The notes under the pieces: model-generated
Told to the model about the DNA's origin: nothing
The model's database searches: none
What the model saw: only the letters and a program-made list of their open reading frames with translations
Program-made: the position numbers and the translations under genes
In this document: piece after piece, positions 11,867 to 22,680 of the stretch
How positions within the stretch are numbered: position 1 is the stretch's first letter
Layout of the letters: the number at the start of each line of letters is the position of its first letter
Source: Druceiella hillmani
Taxonomy: Eukaryota > Arthropoda > Insecta > Lepidoptera > Hepialidae
Direction: 5' to 3'
Length of the DNA stretch: 64,000 bases
NCBI GenBank assembly: GCA_039881145.1
Contig: JAYKKI010000040.1
Location: 3,232,501 to 3,296,500, forward strand

Positions 11867-12293
11867 AAGAAAAACTCTGTTGAAGCAAAAATAATTAAAA
11901 ATGATAGTGAAGTTTACTATAAAAAACACTACTTAATCTGATGCCTCGATATATGTATTAATTAAGATTGTGTAATGGAAAATTAGGAATACAAATTTCA
12001 TTATATGATATATGCCAGTTAGAAAAAATAAATTAAAATGAGCGTTTTGATAATAATAAGATTTTCACAGGTATGACCCCTGAAAGTAATTTTCTCATTT
12101 GATCTCAAAAATCTCCTTCAAAGCAAGATAAATGCTAAATAAATACTTTTTGCGACATGGGCATTGGAAATACAACTTAAGGAATTGAGCGCTTTCAGTA
12201 AATTATACTGTAATAAATATAACAACTAAATTTTATAAATAAAATTATTAATAAAAACACCCACTTCTGCAGCCAGACTAACAAAATGTTTAG

Positions 12294-12511
12294 TTAAATT
12301 CCTCTGACTAGATTAATAAACGAGAGAAGGGCAAGAAGCAAGGTCGAAGCGACTGTCACAACCGCCGAATTGCCACAAGTCTCCGCAGACTGATCCACAT
12401 GCCGCCATGTCAGCCCACATGTGTGTGTATTGCCTGCCACCGCTGTGTTTATGGCATTATTGGCTTCTGCACTAAGTCCATTCCGCGATCGGGAGAGTTT
12501 CACGGAAGTCA
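12294..12511 (-). CDS. Gene A exon 4 (C-terminal helix and GPI signal)
   Basis: The acceptor is TTTTTCAG before 12511; the exon enters in phase 1 and ends with TAA at 12294-12296. It encodes the end of the barrel (VKLSRSR), the amphipathic alpha helix after strand H (AEANNAINTAVA), the last disulfide cysteine and the hydrophobic tail. It has an extra Cys175, which is Ser in gene B. The last 16 residues are identical in the two genes. Confidence 0.92.
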
Positions 12512-15500
12512 CTGAAAAATTACATTTAATTTTATTTAATAATTGTGATCGCAACTCAGTTTTTAAAAAGCACAATGAAAGTCTTTACGGCAATGTTCTT
12601 AGATCATAAAATATTGGCGCAAAATTTCAATAATTTTCACATTGCTGCCAGATTTTGAATTATGTTTAAAGTTTCCTTACTGAAAGATCCAAACGGAACC
12701 CTATTATTGTCCCAGAGTCGTGTCTCCATCCATTCATCTATCTCTCTATCAGAAGTTTCTAACTCGTAAACGCAATAATTGTAATAGTAACCTCTTTAGT
12801 TGTTCCCAAGGCCTTTCACCATCCATCCAACAATCTGACTCTTGTCAGAGATTTCTAACTCCTAAACACAATGTTTGTAAAAGAAAAATTTTAAATCCGC
12901 ATATAACATGAAGTTTCTATGCTTAAAACTAAAAATGGCACTCAAAATGACAATTGAATTTTAAGGAAACTCAAAAACGTAAAAAGGAGGTCTAAAAAAT
13001 ATCTTCATAGACGTATGAGGTATTGTTGAAAAGACCTCTCTGAGTAGAGCACAGATCATTTTTTAATTTTTTAATGATAATTAACGATTTTCTGAATCAT
13101 CGAAATTGACAACGGTTTTAGACCAATTTTCTTTATTATCTATCTCAAAACTACCATTAAGCAAGAAAAACTGTGATTCAGAGCTAATATTTGTTACACC
13201 TCATTAGGTTACAAATACTAGAGAAATAAACATGACATATCAATAAAGTGATAAAACCAAAATATTTTTGAGAAATTCGCGATATTTTTATTCCTGTGAA
13301 AGACATGCTAGATGATATATTTTCAAACTTGGACCAAAGGTAAAGACAATCAAAATTCATGCAACTTAACCTAATTTCATATTTCAAATGAATTTTTCAT
13401 TTGATTGTTAAAATTATAAATTATTGCCCTTTTAATGTATTTGTTTTTGCTATCAATTATTTGTATTATATTTCTTTCAAACCATTATTTGTTTTATATT
13501 CTTTAATTATGACAAAAATATGACTCTTTTTTAATTAAATAACATCAAACGTACTTACTTCGATATCCGTATTATTGTTTGGTTATGACATACAAATAAT
13601 AAAATAGTAAAAGTATGGAAGTATACAATGAAAAACTACAAGCTAATATAACAATTTGAAATTAAGGTAAATCTATATTTGAGATACGAGTACATAGAGA
13701 ATTTATTTGGTAAATTGACTATTATTATAATCTTGGCCACCTATTCTTTCTTTCTAAATGTTTATATAATGGCAACGTTACGATTATATCAGGAACCATA
13801 GTAATTTTTTTTTCTTCATCAAGTAGGACTATTAAAGCCTCTTTTCATATGTCATGATTTAACTTTTAATTATTACGATTAAACGGCTTTATAGCTATAT
13901 ATAGCTATAAAGCCGTTTAATTAATAATTAATGGATATATCCAAAACTAAATTAATTAATCCCTCTCAATCAGGATCAGAACGTATATTGTACACTTTAA
14001 TATACTCCATACATCTTTGACATCGACGTAACCCTTGACGTTATAGTAAGCCATTGAAATAAGCACATGTTCAATATTTGTTTTAAATTATGCGAAGGTT
14101 TATTATGTTCTCATGTATTTTATTAAAAAGCTGGCACCATTACCCAGGAAAGACTTGTTAGTTATTTGTGATCTAAATTTAGGGTTATGAATTTTATTTT
14201 CGTTTATTACATTAAAGGTATGGATATCAGACGTTATAAGAAAGAAATTTAAATTGTTTTTAACATAAAATAGGTTTTGAAAACATGTCACAACGACAAC
14301 TTCTGAATATTTGCCTCATAATAATTATTGAGATTTTATAATTTGTATGGCTCGGACTGATCTTATTTGCAGAATAATAGTTTTAGTACCGGCAGCACTC
14401 CTCCATTTTTCTAACTACAAATATCTTTGCTTTCTTTAAACTGTAGGTTATTGTTAAATAATATTAATGAGCCTCCCCTTCACGTCTCAGTTTAACATAC
14501 TGGCCATTGAAAAATTGTCTACATTAAAATTCATGTTATCGCCTTTTAAAACATATTTCAGTACAACATAACACATCCACATTGTTCAATAAATAATTCA
14601 ATGTCCAGAATTTTGGCAAAAGAATGATTTATGTTTGGCAAGTAAATATCAAATTCTTACCATACTCTGTTGTCCTATTTAATAGGTTAAATTGTTATCC
14701 ACAATATTATTCCTTCTAAATGTTGTGTGGTTAATTATATCCTCTGTATATACTCTGGTTAGAACCTCGATTGGACTTCTGTGTATACTCGGTGCAATTA
14801 TACAGTTTTTTTTAAATTTACTTTTAGTACTTCTATTCATTTACATACAAAAAGTACACATACCACTTATCGCGCTATCGACTTGATTGCACACGAGCGA
14901 AAGCGCATAACTGTCGTAGTCCGTAACTAGAACACTTACTTCAACCACTGTTGTGACATTGTCTGGAATAATAAAAAAAATATTTTTCGAAATTAACTGT
15001 TTTAAATTATGTCGGTCTATAACGACTTTACAGAATCTTTTATTTTTTATTTTAGTGTGGCGAATAGTCGTGGATTTTAGTTTGGCAATCAATGATCCCT
15101 CACCAAATCATTATTATAAAATGCTACCACTTCTAATTCTTATACATGAATCTATTGAAGTTCATCTCTCACGGAAGTACAACGTTATGCTCAGTAAGGA
15201 TGAATCTAGGCGAGAGCAAATCGGTTCAAAGTAAATTATGTCTGTATTTGGAAAATTGCGGAATAAACAAAAACTAATTCCTTTAAAGAACAAAAACTAA
15301 ATTACTTGGTTACCTCCTCCATGAGTTATCATATAAGCTTATTATCATATAAGATTATTTTAATCTTTATTTAGAATCGACTTTACTCGCTAACAAAGTT
15401 TACTGTAATTCTGATATTAATATAAAGCACCAACGTAAAGTATTAATTTGGACACGAAAAAAAGTATCCAAAAATATCCAAACCTCTTCATCAATATTCT

Positions 15501-18500
15501 ATACCAGGTCGTTAAAAAAGCTGTGTCTGTGTGGTCTTCGCTAGATAACCACTGGATCGGTTTAAAAGTAAGTCTGCAAATTTATATTTTGGAAGGTTGG
15601 TCAAGATCTTCAAATATTTCCAACAAAATGAGATCCGTCTCGGACGACGGAAATATGTAGGGAAATACGCACTACTAATTCGTATTCAGTCCTCGAGCTC
15701 CTATATTACTTCTATGTTCGAGAAGTTTCCAATTCGTGCAAAAACGTATCCAAAATGTGCTCTGCCTAAAAGGATTATTTATTTGCGTAAGTCGCAAATC
15801 ATGTGCCAATTTATCTCAGTATTATCAATTTTTTCCATTAATCTTAAACATTTCATTGAAATAATTATTTTTAAAGATTGTTCTCTGATCCATTTCACCC
15901 CAAAGTTGGGGGCGAATGAGTTTTTTAGTGTAAACGAAGAGAATATTATATTTATCAGAGAGTTAATGAAAATGTCCTCATTAACTCTCTGTCTGTCTAT
16001 CACAAACATTTTTGTTTGATTTAAAATGTAAACTTGAAATGTGTAAAGAGTAGAATTTTCATTTTGAGGGAAAAATTTGAAAGATAAAGTGGAGGGGCAA
16101 CAAAAATTATTTCAAAATAATCAAAATAATGTTTATTGGAAAAGAAATATGTGTCATATAGTCAATTATTTTAACACATTTTTTTCTGATTTACATAAAA
16201 TCTCTAAATAATCGCTGTACCGCTCAAGACCTCGAAAATATCAGTATAGCATTACCTGTGATAACTTTTTTCCTTTAAATAAATTATTGAACAAAACAAA
16301 ATAATTGCCAGAATGTTAATGACAACCAAGAATAATGAGTAATACAATTTTTCATGTTAAAATACGAAAAAATGTTTCAGTCAAGTTTTCATAGTTTCAT
16401 ATAAATGTTATAAACTCAAAAGTTACCCACGCACCGCGATTATCCATCGTCAACCCAAATTTTTAATCACATATCTAAAAAAATCTGAAAAAGCAGCATA
16501 ACAACATTTGATGAGTACTTCTATATTTTGTTCAACTAGCATTAGCAAATTAAATAGATGCAGATAACCAATTACATTCTTTGAGCTTGTGAAGAATAAA
16601 AAACCATATATTTTTAATTTATTGAAAATAATGTTAATATTTGTTATTTGGAATATAATGGAAATAATTAAATGAATAAATTAAAATATTACAAATAATT
16701 AAATGTTATATATACCTGAGCGCGGAACCCTCATATTAAATTTATTATTGTACCGAGGAGTTTCATTATTATTTGTACCTATATACCAAGAATGCAATGA
16801 TCCAATTTCCCGAGATCTACACTCAACCATTAAAAGAGCTGTCGCTAGTTCTCGTTTCATATTTTTGCTCTCAACGATATTAATAAGAGTATAGCCCAAA
16901 AGATTATAATTCCATATACTTCACAACAGTGATTCGTTTTACATTTTCATAACTATTTATCAATTGATACAAAAATCACTAGGTGAATATGAGATAACAA
17001 GTTTACGTCGCGTAATCGCTCATCACACAACTTTAAAAGTGTTTGGAAGAATGGACCATGGACCCCTCGATTTAATTATTTCAAACAAAACCACGAACAA
17101 TAATCCTGAATATAGTATTACCGGTAATCGAAATCGAGAGTGGCGATGTTATAGAATGATTAGCATACGCTTAAGAATAATTTAATGAAAATTTAATTGA
17201 ACTGGGAAAACATAGGTAGAAAAATGATCAAGAGGCATCAAGTTCTGCTGAGTCGCAACTAAACGATACTTCACTTCACTTCAAAGAAATTCACTTCAAA
17301 GACTTCAAAGAGATAAAATAGAAACAACAATTTCAACCACGTTCACGCTATAATACAAACATTGATCTTATTTCAAATAATTCCAAATGTTATTGGAACT
17401 TTTTTCTCTAGTATATAAATGTAGCAGGAAAATTAGTTGAAATAGAAAGAGAAGCGAAGCAAATGCGTTTTAAAGACTTTTTACAAAAAAAAACCGTATT
17501 GTTATAAATAATTACATTATTATATCACTATTTAAATGTGTACTTTTCTCAGACATGAGTTTTACATAAATAAAAATGCCGAAGTCTTCGAAAATATTTT
17601 TTTACACCTGTACTTGCTTTTACATATGAATGTATGGCAAAATGGATATTTTTTTACATCATTTTATTTTATGTCAAATCATTTATTGTATGGTAAATAT
17701 ACACATATAATTCGAAGTCGCTAAGAGAGCATTAACGATGTAAATCAGATAACATAGAATTATAATCGATTAAAATTAGGATTTATCTCAATAATTATTC
17801 ACCCTGAGTTATAACGACGAAAAGTGCTCCAGAGTTAAGAGGACTAATCACAGCGATACCACCTGCATACGTCCACTCATTATCGATTATACGTGAGTTG
17901 TTAACTGCCAACTCTGGAATTCCATACACTACATAGAACTCCGTATCCCACAGTCCGCATGCAGAATTGAGTGCACCATTATTGCTGTTGGCAACCTCGA
18001 TATCATACCACCTACCTTGAAACTAGATTAGTTTTAATGTACAATAGATAATAAAATAGAGACAAATGACTATAGACATACAATTAGAAGTATATAGAAG
18101 GATATACAGTAATAGAATATAGAATTATGAAATATTGTTCCTAATACTTAAACTATCTTATTTAAGCAAACCTTAGTTAAATAAATAAAAAAATTATGTG
18201 TCCAGGTACAATACATATTAAATAAAATTAATTTACTTGTAAATATAGTAAACAAACACTTAAAGTAGTTGTAGTGTGACAGTAAGATCTAAAAAGTATT
18301 ATAAATATTTTATTAATAATTGCTTTTTTCCAAACTATTAATATAATATTATTTTAACAGTTTGTAGAAATAAAAAACTATTTTTGCATTTTTAATTGCG
18401 TTTTTTTTTAAATAAACTGAAGTATTGCAAAATACCGTATTTTCCTGTAAATGTAAAATTTTTGAGTGCGATTTTTAGCATAACTAAACCGGCAATAATT

Positions 18501-21295
18501 TTTTTTCGAAATTTTAGTATAACATCATGTTACATTGACATTTTGCAAAAACGAAACGGTAAATAACTTTTTCAAAATGTTAATATAACAACATTTTACA
18601 TTGACCTAGTTTTTGGACAAATCGCTCGACGCGTTTTTTAATTAAAATCTAAAGTGTGGTGAGATGATTACTTTTCCTGCAACGTTAATTGTATAATTTC
18701 TGAGAGCGATTTTTACCAAAAGTAAGGGGTAAATAATTTTTAAGTTATAAAATAGGTCAGATATTTGTAGTTTGAATAATATATAAAAAATCAACAAATT
18801 TCCTCGACAACGCGTTTTACACAACTACCTCAAGAAGAGAGTGATAACGTTTTTAAATCAGTTGCGAAAAAAATTAAATGAAAATTGTTAATGGGACAAA
18901 TCTGCATTGCTCGAAATATGGGATACTGCTGGGACTGTGAAGGAAATATAACATCGTTCAAACATCTGACTCTGACCGCGATTGAGGCCTGCATTCGAAA
19001 ATTAAAATCAGTTGTTTTAATTATGTATTTAAGTTCTTTCAATCTGTCTTCATTTTGTATTGTGCTGGAAATAAATTATTAAAATAATAAACTTTCCAAC
19101 AAAACTTTTGTATATAAATTAGAAACTTCAAAAAAATCATTTCTGTCGTGTCCACATGCTACATTAAAACTAATTATTAACTATAATACAATTTCGTGAC
19201 ACCATCAATTCCGCAAAATGGAACGTGTGAATCACGCACAAAGTGCAGTAGGGTGTCCAACTAAGTCCGCTTACTGCGTACAGGCAAATAACAGCAGAAC
19301 ATATTTTTATTAAGTTTAATTAATTTTTACAACTTACATATAATATCCAAATCTAATCTTTATACCATGAGCATGGCCCAAAGTATACACGAATGAAAGC
19401 AAGGTTCTTTTTTGTTAAAATTATAAAATGTCATACTGAAAGATAGTGTCAAAGAATTACAAAAAAAATTGTTCGTAGTTGTCACAATGTACGAATATGT
19501 TAAATTATAAATATTCTATAATTTTCTAAAGAAAGCAGATATTATTGAAAAGAGTCCGAAGTTATTATAACAAATTTGGTTATTGTGCCAAATCAATAAG
19601 GTTAACTACCTTATTGATTAAAATAAATTATGATAACATAATATTTTTTTTCAATTTGATTATCATTCTACATCTTTCGTACTTATTTCACGAATAATTA
19701 TTAATAATATACACTAGTGGTCGCCCAGTGATCGAAATTCGACCGTAATTCATTATATTTTGAAATTTCAACATTATTCGTTTACATAAAACTCGTTCAG
19801 TCAATTTTACATTTTAATATTCTTTGGCGAAAATCTCTACTCTGTGCGACGGTTTGACCATTTATTATGTGTTTGTCATTGATAGTATGAACTGAAACAA
19901 TGAATCTTTAAATGTCTTTTTAATATATAATTTAATGTATTACATACAAAAATGTTAGCTGTCTGCATTCCTTTTCCATATAAACTCTGCCAAATCTCAC
20001 ACTCCTCCGTGCGGGCAATATGCATAAAAAGGAGTACTATGTTTCCTCTTCACGTGTGAATATATATATATATATATACATATGTGTGTGTGTGTGTCTG
20101 CGTGTGTATGGATACTACAAGTCCATACACACGCACACACATGAACTACAAGTCCAACCAATATTCTAAGAAAATTAATTTATTAAGAAATAATTCTTGT
20201 TAATTGAACAGCAAATTCTTTTTTTATTTTCCTTTCCTATACTCTAAATAGTCTATAAGAAGAGTCATATCACAACAAAATAAATAGCAAACGTAGCATG
20301 TGATATTCACCCTATGTGGAATTGAGGAGTAGCTTTTAATACAACGAACTGCTATTCGTTTGTCTATAAATTATATTGAATCGGTACATCACAATAAAAT
20401 CATTCAAGTCCAACACTAACCAACTAACACGTATCACGTGTTAGTTACATTTGTTAAATATAAATAAAACAAACAATTATGTAAAAAATATTTGAACACC
20501 CCTTCTTTTGTTGATAGGTAATGCACTAAATGGTGAAGAACAATGAAAAGTATTAAATATCGACAATACGTTATAAAAAATGTAAAAAAATTAATGAGGT
20601 AATAAAATATATACCTAAATTACGAAGATGGTTTCTGAAACATATTTTAACAATGTTTGATTTTAGGCAATTCTAAATTCATAGAGGCGGAAAATCTCGC
20701 CGACGTCTACATTACGTCTCACAATTTGTTATACAGATATATCGGAGCAGGGCCATAAATATATCTCTTATAAATATATATCTGTCGCGCCTGTCGTAAA
20801 TGCTATATCTGCCTATTGTAATTATAACACTTTTCCATATTATTATCACGCCTAGATGAAAAATAACGTTAAGGTGTATAAGAGCTTTATTTCACGCTGA
20901 AAATGGCAAAAACTATTCGATTTAAAGCTTTTATATAGTTTCTGGGAATCACTTTTGTGATAAAATATACTAAAATTGATCTACTTTTGGTCCCGATTAT
21001 ATTCATCAAGACTGATCTATAAAGAGGCAGAATTAAACATTCTTAATATTAAACTATTAAACTATACTATTGAAAGCATTAGCCCAAAACGCCACGGGTG
21101 TGAGGTTTTGCGACACTACCCTTCACACGACGTGGAATCATATTTTTTTAAATAAAATTAGAAGGAAAAAGAAATCAAACTTACTCTTTGCAGGTTTAAA
21201 TTATCAACGGTCTGCGTATTAGGGCATGAATACGGAAATTGTCCCACAATACAATGGACTAAGGTACACGCGACAAAAATGATTTTATAATACAT
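12294..21295 (-). CDS. Lipocalin gene A (apolipoprotein D / Lazarillo-like, GPI-anchored)
   Basis: Four exons on the minus strand: 21185-21295, 17803-18022, 14864-14962 and 12294-12511. Phases 0, 1, 1 join them into one open frame of 215 codons. The protein starts with a signal peptide (residues 1-18, cut before QFPYSC), then CPNTQTVDN and the first lipocalin signature FQGRWYDIE (residues 38-46, G-x-W with Trp42). The second signature, TDYDSYAL, is at 124-131, and the basic residue of the third region is in LSRSR at 149-153. Cysteines 24, 59, 135 and 189 fit the two disulfides of the ApoD group. NNS and NVT offer N-glycosylation. CGNSA (189-193) followed by a hydrophobic tail to residue 215 fits a GPI-anchor signal, as in Lazarillo. 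Such lipocalins carry small hydrophobic ligands in the eight-stranded barrel; the ligand here is unknown. The family call is firm; orthology to Lazarillo is inferred. I see no canonical AATAAA within about 280 bases after the stop. Confidence 0.93.
12512..14863 (-). other. Gene A intron 3
   Basis: 2,352 bases, GT at the 14863 side and AG at the 12512 side. It holds a 42-bp perfect palindrome (13879-13920). It also has a doubled stretch with 'atccatccat' and 'tcagagatttctaactcc' near 12,725-12,890, present in related form at 41,400-41,600 in gene B. Between about 13,340 and 14,420 it has no visible match with gene B, so one of the two introns received different DNA there. Confidence 0.8.
13879..13920. 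repeat. 42-bp perfect palindrome in intron 3 of gene A
   Basis: The sequence from TTAAACGGC to GCCGTTTAA equals its own complement over all 42 bases, with centre ATATAT. No spacer. It sits in the part of the intron that has no match in gene B. No transposon signs around it. Confidence 0.95.
14864..14962 (-). CDS. Gene A exon 3 (strands F-G with TDY signature)
   Basis: Acceptor TTATTCCAG before 14962, donor GTATGT after 14864; 99 bases, phase 1 at both ends. Encodes DNVTTVVEVSVLV then TDYDSYALSLVCNQVDSAIS, i.e. the second lipocalin signature and the cysteine that pairs with the N-terminal one. The NVT glycosylation site is absent from gene B. Confidence 0.93.
14963..17802 (-). other. Gene A intron 2
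   Basis: 2,840 bases, AT-rich. It aligns for most of its length with intron 2 of gene B. A hairpin with 14-bp arms (CAGAGAGTTAATGA and its complement) lies at 15956-15991. The match to gene B is broken near 15,580, where gene B has about 1.1 kb more (44,215-45,340). No other gene seen. Confidence 0.75.
17803..18022 (-). CDS. Gene A exon 2 (G-x-W signature, strands A-E)
   Basis: Acceptor TAATCTAG before 18022, donor GTGAAT after 17803; 220 bases, phase 0 in and phase 1 out. Starts with FQGRWYDIEV, the most conserved lipocalin segment. Residues 47-60 and 77-88 are identical in gene B, while residues 65-76 between them differ at 11 of 12 positions. It is one codon longer than exon 2 of gene B (Thr109). 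Confidence 0.93.
18390..18780. repeat. Intronic tandem repeat, two units
   Basis: Two imperfect units of about 220 bases, each with a 'cctgtaa' or 'cctgcaa' start, 'tttttgag' or 'tttctgag', 'agcgattttta', then 'taaataa'. The matching region of gene B (47,540-47,960) carries the same arrangement, so it predates the gene duplication. Confidence 0.6.
20060..20135. repeat. (TA)n/(TG)n tract ending in a hairpin
   Basis: Alternating TA (20060-20078), then alternating TG, then arms TGCGTGTGTATGGA (20099-20112) and TCCATACACACGCA (20122-20135) around a 9-base spacer. Gene B has only the single 'attacaagtccaacc' stretch here, so the inverted half arose in unit 1. Confidence 0.85.
21185..21295 (-). 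CDS. Gene A exon 1 (signal peptide)
   Basis: ATG at 21293-21295 with A at -3; 37 codons; donor AGA-GTAAGT after 21185. Encodes a short basic start, a hydrophobic core (IIFVACTLVHCIVG) and the mature N-terminus with the conserved CPN. The same ATG, length and donor are kept in gene B. A TATA box lies about 100 bases upstream, which supports this start. Confidence 0.93.
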
Positions 21296-21394
21296 ATTGG
21301 TTTAAAATATTATTTCAATTCGAACTAAATAATTCAACCTGCTTATTTAGTTTAAACCTAATTGCGATACTGTTTGAAACAGAAGAAAAAACTA

Positions 21395-21427
21395 CTTATA
21401 TAACTAATGTCCGGCTCTGTCTTATCT
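21395..21427 (-). promoter_or_regulatory. Gene A core promoter: TATA box and GATA site
   Basis: On the minus strand TATATAAG is at 21395-21402 and AGATAAG at 21421-21427. The initiator region is expected near 21,370, giving a 5' leader of roughly 75 bases. Both motifs and the 'AGCCGGACAT'-like bases between them are kept at gene B (50601-50633). GATA sites of this kind often drive fat-body or midgut expression in insects; that use here is inference. Confidence 0.65.
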
Positions 21428-21659
21428 TCAATATGATAATAAAAATGATAAATATGCTAAAAACGGGATTAGCGAGATAAGAAAACAAAGAAATCGTTAA
21501 TCAATTATGCATTTGAATGCATGTGGTGTTAGAGTATTATGTGGTAATGCCGATTGATGGATTTGCATTTAATATAAATAAATAATTTTCACATGTATTT
21601 TTCAATGAGTTTGTGAGCACATTATACTAGTTTGATGCGCTCATAAAATCAAGAATAGT

Positions 21660-22680
21660 AATTCATGTCAAAACCAATAGACTTTTTTTTAATTTGGTAC
21701 CGTATGAGCGATCAAGTTAGGTAGACATCAATTCCATTAAACCTAGTAACATAACTAAATGAGTATTGTGGATGAGCCCAGAAAAGAGGAAATCGCCCAA
21801 CTTGCTCGTATGACCGTATCATGGTTAAGCCTTTCCTCACAAAGAACCTTCGTGTATACTTCCTAGAATTTTCGAAGTCATTCCACTTTAGACGCGTTAT
21901 GAAAAAATTGTGGGAGTGAAATTTTAAAAGTACAGGATGAAGTTGGCACTATGCAACAAAATATCGACACCATGAAGTTTCTCACTACACATGTATTTAC
22001 ATAGTTTAATTGACAGATGTGTAGTCCACCATTTAATTTTTCCGCTGGTATTCCATTGTAAGCGAATCATATGCCAGACCGTTTCAAATTCGTTATGTAT
22101 CTTTTTGCATTATATATTAATAATTATTAAATACTTACAATTAATAAATTGAAATAAATTTTCAGCATATTCATTTCTTTTCATTAGATTAATTAAACTT
22201 TATTTAGATTGTTTTCGTAAATTGAAAAATTAATTATATAACCTGTTTATATTAAACTGAATGTTGAGTATTCTTTAAATTTTTAAAATAATTAAAATTA
22301 ATTTTAAAAATATTTTAAATTTAGTTTTATTAATTTGAAAAACATGAAAGGCAATAATTCGGAAATGATCCGACAGATAATTAGCTTATAATGAAAAGCC
22401 AGTAGAAAAATAAAATGGTGGACAACTCATCTGTCAAATAAAATTTAAATTTAAATTTTTAAAATTTAAATATTTGATTGAATTTAGATGTTACCAACTA
22501 TATTTATAATCACGCTCCAGTCCTATTATTTTATTTCCATTAATAATTTGCATGCTAAATAAAGTTATTCTTTTATTATGCCAAATAGGCGCACTAAATA
22601 AATACACATACAATGTTTTTTTTTCCTGGAGGATAGTGTACTTATCCCTCATATTGAAAAGTAATATCAATATGTAATAG
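21660..22680. other. Unit 1-specific stretch upstream of gene A
   Basis: Unit 2 passes directly from a match at about 50,870 to one at about 50,890, while unit 1 has about 1 kb here. Part of it is the TIR element at 22011-22436; the rest is AT-rich with no recognised feature. Confidence 0.6.
22011..22436. mobile_element. Short TIR element (MITE-like)
   Basis: Ends are inverted repeats over about 40 bases: left TGACAGATGTG, then GTCCACCATTT; the complement of the right end gives TGACAGATGAG, then GTCCACCATTT. The candidate 3-bp target duplication is AAT (22008-22010 and 22437-22439). The interior is about 340 bases of AT-rich DNA without coding capacity. Superfamily not assigned; a 3-bp duplication would fit PIF/Harbinger but the ends are not diagnostic. 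Confidence 0.75.

Larger units (their letters stand above)
18023..21184 (-). other. Gene A intron 1
   Basis: 3,162 bases. It contains two related units of about 220 bases at 18,390-18,780, sharing 'ttttcctg', 'gagtgcgattttta' / 'gagagcgattttta' and 'ggtaaataa'. It also has a (TA)n/(TG)n tract at 20,060-20,100 next to a hairpin. The stretch at 20,690-20,850 has repeated 'atatctg' and 'ctgtcg' words. Gene B has matching parts for nearly all of it. Confidence 0.75.

Noticed and set aside
14692..14886. Hydrophobic 64-codon plus-strand open frame
   Set aside because: Overlaps lipocalin exon 3 on the other strand and the adjacent AT-rich intron; hydrophobicity is a product of T-rich sequence.
15956..15991. 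Hairpin in intron 2 of gene A as a transcription terminator
   Set aside because: Stem-loop terminators are not expected in an insect intron, and gene B keeps only one arm near 45,460.
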